From Gnetum montanum (Eukaryota; Streptophyta; Gnetopsida; Gnetales; Gnetaceae), in NCBI GenBank assembly GCA_015680685.1, contig MNCI01010510.1:313287-377286 (forward strand): a stretch of DNA of 64,000 nucleotides, read 5' to 3'. Made by a program: the position numbers and the translations under genes. Position 1 is the first letter of the stretch; every line of letters starts with the position of its first letter. Below the pieces are notes generated by a model that saw nothing but the letters and a program-made list of their open reading frames with translations, was not told the origin of the DNA and made no database searches. Positions 60,956-64,000 of this stretch are shown piece after piece.

Positions 60956-61498
60956 AACATAGAATAATTTGACTGGTAACTAAACTTGTTTTGTTTGGTT
61001 TTTGTTTTCTCGTCTTTTGTCACAAAATTGACCCCCGTCTTTGTAAGCTTGGTTATTTATTCCTGCTGTTGCAAATTTTATAGATTTGCAGAGGATGACT
61101 TGGACCAATGTGTTTCCAGATCGGAGGAGAATCTTTTGAGAATGTTTCTTTGCTCGTTTTTTTCTGTTGATAATCATCAAAATTAGATGCGTTAGACGCT
61201 CTGCTGGCTTCTCACCATGACACATGAATTTAAAGTACTGCATGGCTATCAGATATAAACTGGCTTCAGAGAACATATATGTAGTACACGTTATCAAGAA
61301 TTATATATTAAATCCAGATATATATTTTAAATAAATCACTTGGGTTATGTTTTCTGGATTAAAAAAATAACGGTCACTGTTAATTTTCGTTGGCCATGCT
61401 TGATTTGCAACTAATTGAGCTTCCTGCATGATTTCAAATCGCAGGGAGTTTTATTCGTTGTTACCTAAAATACTTCACATTTTGAAGCGATTATTCAA
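60956..61498 (+). other. 3' flank of the reductase gene
   Basis: T-rich sequence after the stop codon, probably the 3' UTR, with no clear AATAAA close by. No further gene recognised. Confidence 0.4.
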
Positions 61499-61573
61499 TT
61501 TTTAACATTCTCTACTCTTGTTTATCATACCCGTATTTTTAACATTCTCTACTCTTGTTTATCATATTCGTTG
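61499..61573. repeat. Short tandem duplication, 37-bp period
   Basis: 'tttttaacattctctactct' followed by 'tgtttatcata' occurs twice in tandem (starts about 61499 and 61536). Confidence 0.8.
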
Positions 61574-61989
61574 TTTATCATAAATGGCTAAAATGACTAT
61601 TAATCATTATTAGCTTTAGTTTTGGTCCATTTTGGCCGAGAGGCCAACACCAGCAGTAAATAAAATATTTTTTTTAATCATAACGCTTTTGGTGTTGGAA
61701 ACTCAGGTCTATATCATATTCTTGCTGAGGGTTTATTGCTTATGGTTGACGAGGAAGAAAAAAGCAACAAACAAAGAAGGGGTTGCCTTTAAAATTGCAG
61801 ATTCTTTGTTTTGGTAGGGAAGTTAACGGGAGCAAACAATGGAAATAATCAATGTTTTAAAATTTGAATGGAAATTGATAGTACAAAAGTGAAACTCTTG
61901 GACAGAAATGAAGTTTTATTACACAAATGAAGTTTCTACTGAATCAAGGGTTTTGAAAAAATTACACTGGCAGCATAGCTCATTCACAG

Positions 61990-62175
61990 GATCAGGTCCA
62001 GCATAGCAATTTGAAGCATACTCCACAACAGGTAAGGAAGGTAATTTCATAAGGCAATTGAAGACAGGTTGAGCATAGCAATTTGAAGCATACCCCACAA
62101 GAGGTGAGTAAGGTAATTGCAGACACACTTTGAAGCATACTCCACAGGAGGGGAGTAAGGTAATTGTTGACACTT
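61990..62175. repeat. Imperfect tandem repeat (72- and 47-bp spacing)
   Basis: 'gcatagcaatttgaagcata' occurs at 62001 and 62073. A third copy of 'tttgaagcatactccaca' plus 'ggtaattg' begins near 62129. On the minus strand it keeps an 84-residue frame (61919-62173) with repeated YASNCYA, most likely a by-product of the repeat. Confidence 0.7.
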
Positions 62176-62223
62176 TGAAGGAGGAAGAGGAAAAATGAGA
62201 AAAAACATTAAATTTGTGCTTGG

Positions 62224-63827
62224 TTGGGGTACTTAAAAAGGAGGAAAATGATTGAAGAAATCCCTAAAGTTAGAAAAAAAAACTTGCATTTGACAAAGCA
62301 ACCCCACATTTTGGAGGCTATGAGAACAAGTTGGGAGGGAGAAAGTTGTCGTATTATTATTAAATTTAAGGATGTTAAGGCAAAGACAAAAATATGGGAT
62401 AATCAACATAGTCTAAAATGTGAAAATTTATGGCTAAATGAAGACCTTTCGCATAAAGAATACACTAAGAAAGTTGAAGAAGGGAAGAAAGTTAAAAAAA
62501 GGCAAAAGAGGATGAAAAAATTGCTTATCTTGGTGCTAAGTATGTTTAGTTATCAAATATCATAAATAAGCATCAAAATTTTTTGAATATAGCAAATAAA
62601 CTAATTAATTTGCATAGTATTTCTTTCTTCAATAAATTTGATATTTTTGGGATTGCTAAAATGTATCATGGGGATGACTCCATAATCTTTTATTTCTAGG
62701 TTTTCAGACTTTTTCCTTTCATTAAAGATAAAAATGTGAACATAGAAGACCTTTTGGTGGCCTACTTGTACTAATTTGTAGTACAATACAATAATATATA
62801 ACAATTGAAAAAGTAGAGGAATACAAGCAATATGTTTGGATTCAAGTATCTCATGAGAATGTTAATTTTTTCTTAGTTTTTTGCCATTTTGTGCCTTAAA
62901 AAGCTACTTTTTATGATAAAGAAAATATGTCAAGGGACTTTCCTTGTCAAAGCCTTGGGATGGATATTGCCACTTTTGCTTAGATGGAAAAATTTTGCAT
63001 TTGTGGGGATTTTAATGCTAGTGTTGGGCTTGAACAAATCTTAGTGAGCTTTTGGAATCAACAAGGATATTTAAATTATGAGAATAATGTAGAGTCGAAA
63101 AGGTTCTCTCAAGACACATAAGTTAATCATAGAGGCAGACATTGGATGGATTGGTTTCAAGGTTTAAATTTGGTCATTCTTATTTGGTTAATCAATTTTT
63201 CCAATTTTGGTTGCTACACATTTATAGTACCACAAGGTTCTTCATGTATTGATTTTGTGATTACCAATATAGAGAATCTAGCTTGTATTAAACATTTTAA
63301 GTTATGTGATGAGGTGATTGAGTTTAACCATCATTTACTATATTTTAGCCTTTTAATAAATTAGACAACAAAGAAACAGTTTTTTGCAAGATAACAAACA
63401 AAGTCAAGTTAGTTTTTTAAGAGAAAGTCCAAAAGCACTGGAATCTTGATGTAAAAGTTGAAATTTTAGTGGTAGTAGCACATGTTTCTAGAAAAGCATC
63501 AACACAGTCCTAGCCTTGGTTTGATTTTGAATGTTTGGCAACTAGAATTAAATTAAAAACACAAAAATCTCTAATAGCCACAAGGTTTTATAAGGATTTG
63601 ATTTGGAACAAAAAGAGACAATTCATTAAGGAGAGACAAAATACTCTCCACATGATCAAGAAAGAACCAACAAAATTTTGGAAGTTGCTTTATCAAAGGA
63701 AAAGATTGAAGCTGAAATTTCCCTTTCCTGATATTCTGCAATTTTATCAAAATTTGTTTCAAAGCAAGGATGAACTAGTAGGATATTGGCACAACAATGA
63801 TAACCTTTTCATCTCCTTTAAGAACAC
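62224..63827 (+). mobile_element. LINE (non-LTR retrotransposon) fragment: possible ORF1 end and AP endonuclease
   Basis: In the middle, KFCICGDFNASVG (62989-63027) is the endonuclease GDFNA signature, with VWIQVSHENVNFF upstream (about 62834). Downstream are HRGRHWMDWFQ and GSSCIDFVITN (about 63238-63270), also typical of LINE AP endonucleases. After it, 63535-63810 (ATRFYKDLIWNKKRQFIKER, TKFWKLLYQ) resembles the region between endonuclease and RT. The frame at 62224-62565 ends with a Lys-rich segment (IWDNQHSLKCENLWLNEDLS) that may be the end of ORF1. Stops interrupt it. No RT is present because another LTR element begins at 63828. Confidence 0.75.
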
Positions 63828-64000
63828 TGATGAGTGGCGAGGTACCCCTACACTCCACCATACGAATACGAGCGTGCACGCGCGATCCGGTCGAACTCCA
63901 CAGACTAAATGCCTTAACGCCACAAGAAACACTTGGGGTTAATCGTTCGTTGTCTTCCCAGGCTTGCTTGTATGTGTCACGGTGTATGGTTAAGCAAGTC
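63828..64000 (-). repeat. Edge of another Athila/Tat-like LTR (element E), reverse orientation
   Basis: The reverse complement of this stretch matches the 3' end of the LTRs of A-C ('attcgtatggt', 'aggggtacctcgccactcatca'). TGATGAG at 63828 is its outer boundary (LTR end CTCATCA on the minus strand). The element continues past the window. It interrupts the LINE. Confidence 0.88.

Noticed and set aside
1-64000. CRISPR arrays, bacterial operons or organellar inserts
   Set aside because: No regular spacer arrays, no bacterial-type gene clusters and no chloroplast or mitochondrial gene sequence recognised; all coding signals are plant nuclear or transposon.

Overview
This looks like a nuclear contig from a large, repeat-rich plant genome. 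The evidence is split genes with long introns, Ty3/gypsy and Ty1/copia retrotransposons with plant-type primer-binding sites, hAT transposons with BED zinc fingers, and a plant-type NADH-cytochrome b5 reductase-like gene. Long introns packed with old, heavily mutated LTR elements suggest a gymnosperm, but that is inference. I see no bacterial or organellar genes, no CRISPR array and no credible intact tRNA or rRNA gene.

Layout. 1-6616: 3' part of a Ty3/gypsy element (A), ending in its 3' LTR at 5794-6616. 6617-12650: AT-rich sequence with decayed SINE-like copies and a short tandem repeat. 12650-14760: a GC-richer island with a small single-exon gene (13920-14246) resembling the plant MAPK-substrate family, with its TATA box. 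14787-28575: a decayed hAT transposon, transcribed leftward, cut in two by a 9.7-kb gypsy element (B, 16802-26509, 5-bp duplication GTTAT). 29875-39654: a third gypsy element (C, duplication ATGGT), the most complete of the three in gag-pol. 39655-43740: SINE-like copies, a three-copy tandem repeat of about 340 bp, and a diverged repeat running into the next promoter.

43968-60955 (+): an apparently intact NADH-cytochrome b5 reductase-like gene. Thirteen exons splice to 338 residues with canonical GT-AG junctions and no stop. Intron 8 (6.6 kb) holds an antisense copia element (D, 47786-53230). Intron 11 (5.2 kb) holds an antisense seven-exon hAT-type gene (56200-59019) whose exons join into 745 uninterrupted codons, although one expected catalytic Asp is Tyr. 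Downstream are short tandem repeats, a LINE fragment (about 62224-63827) and the edge of another gypsy LTR (63828-64000).

The elements give a relative history. The LTR pair of B differs most (about 16% in a hand-compared stretch), C about 7%, copia D about 2%. B landed inside an older hAT copy; D landed in an intron without breaking the host reading frame. Two single-N positions (36060, 49882) each sit between near-identical duplicated sequence and look like assembly joins.
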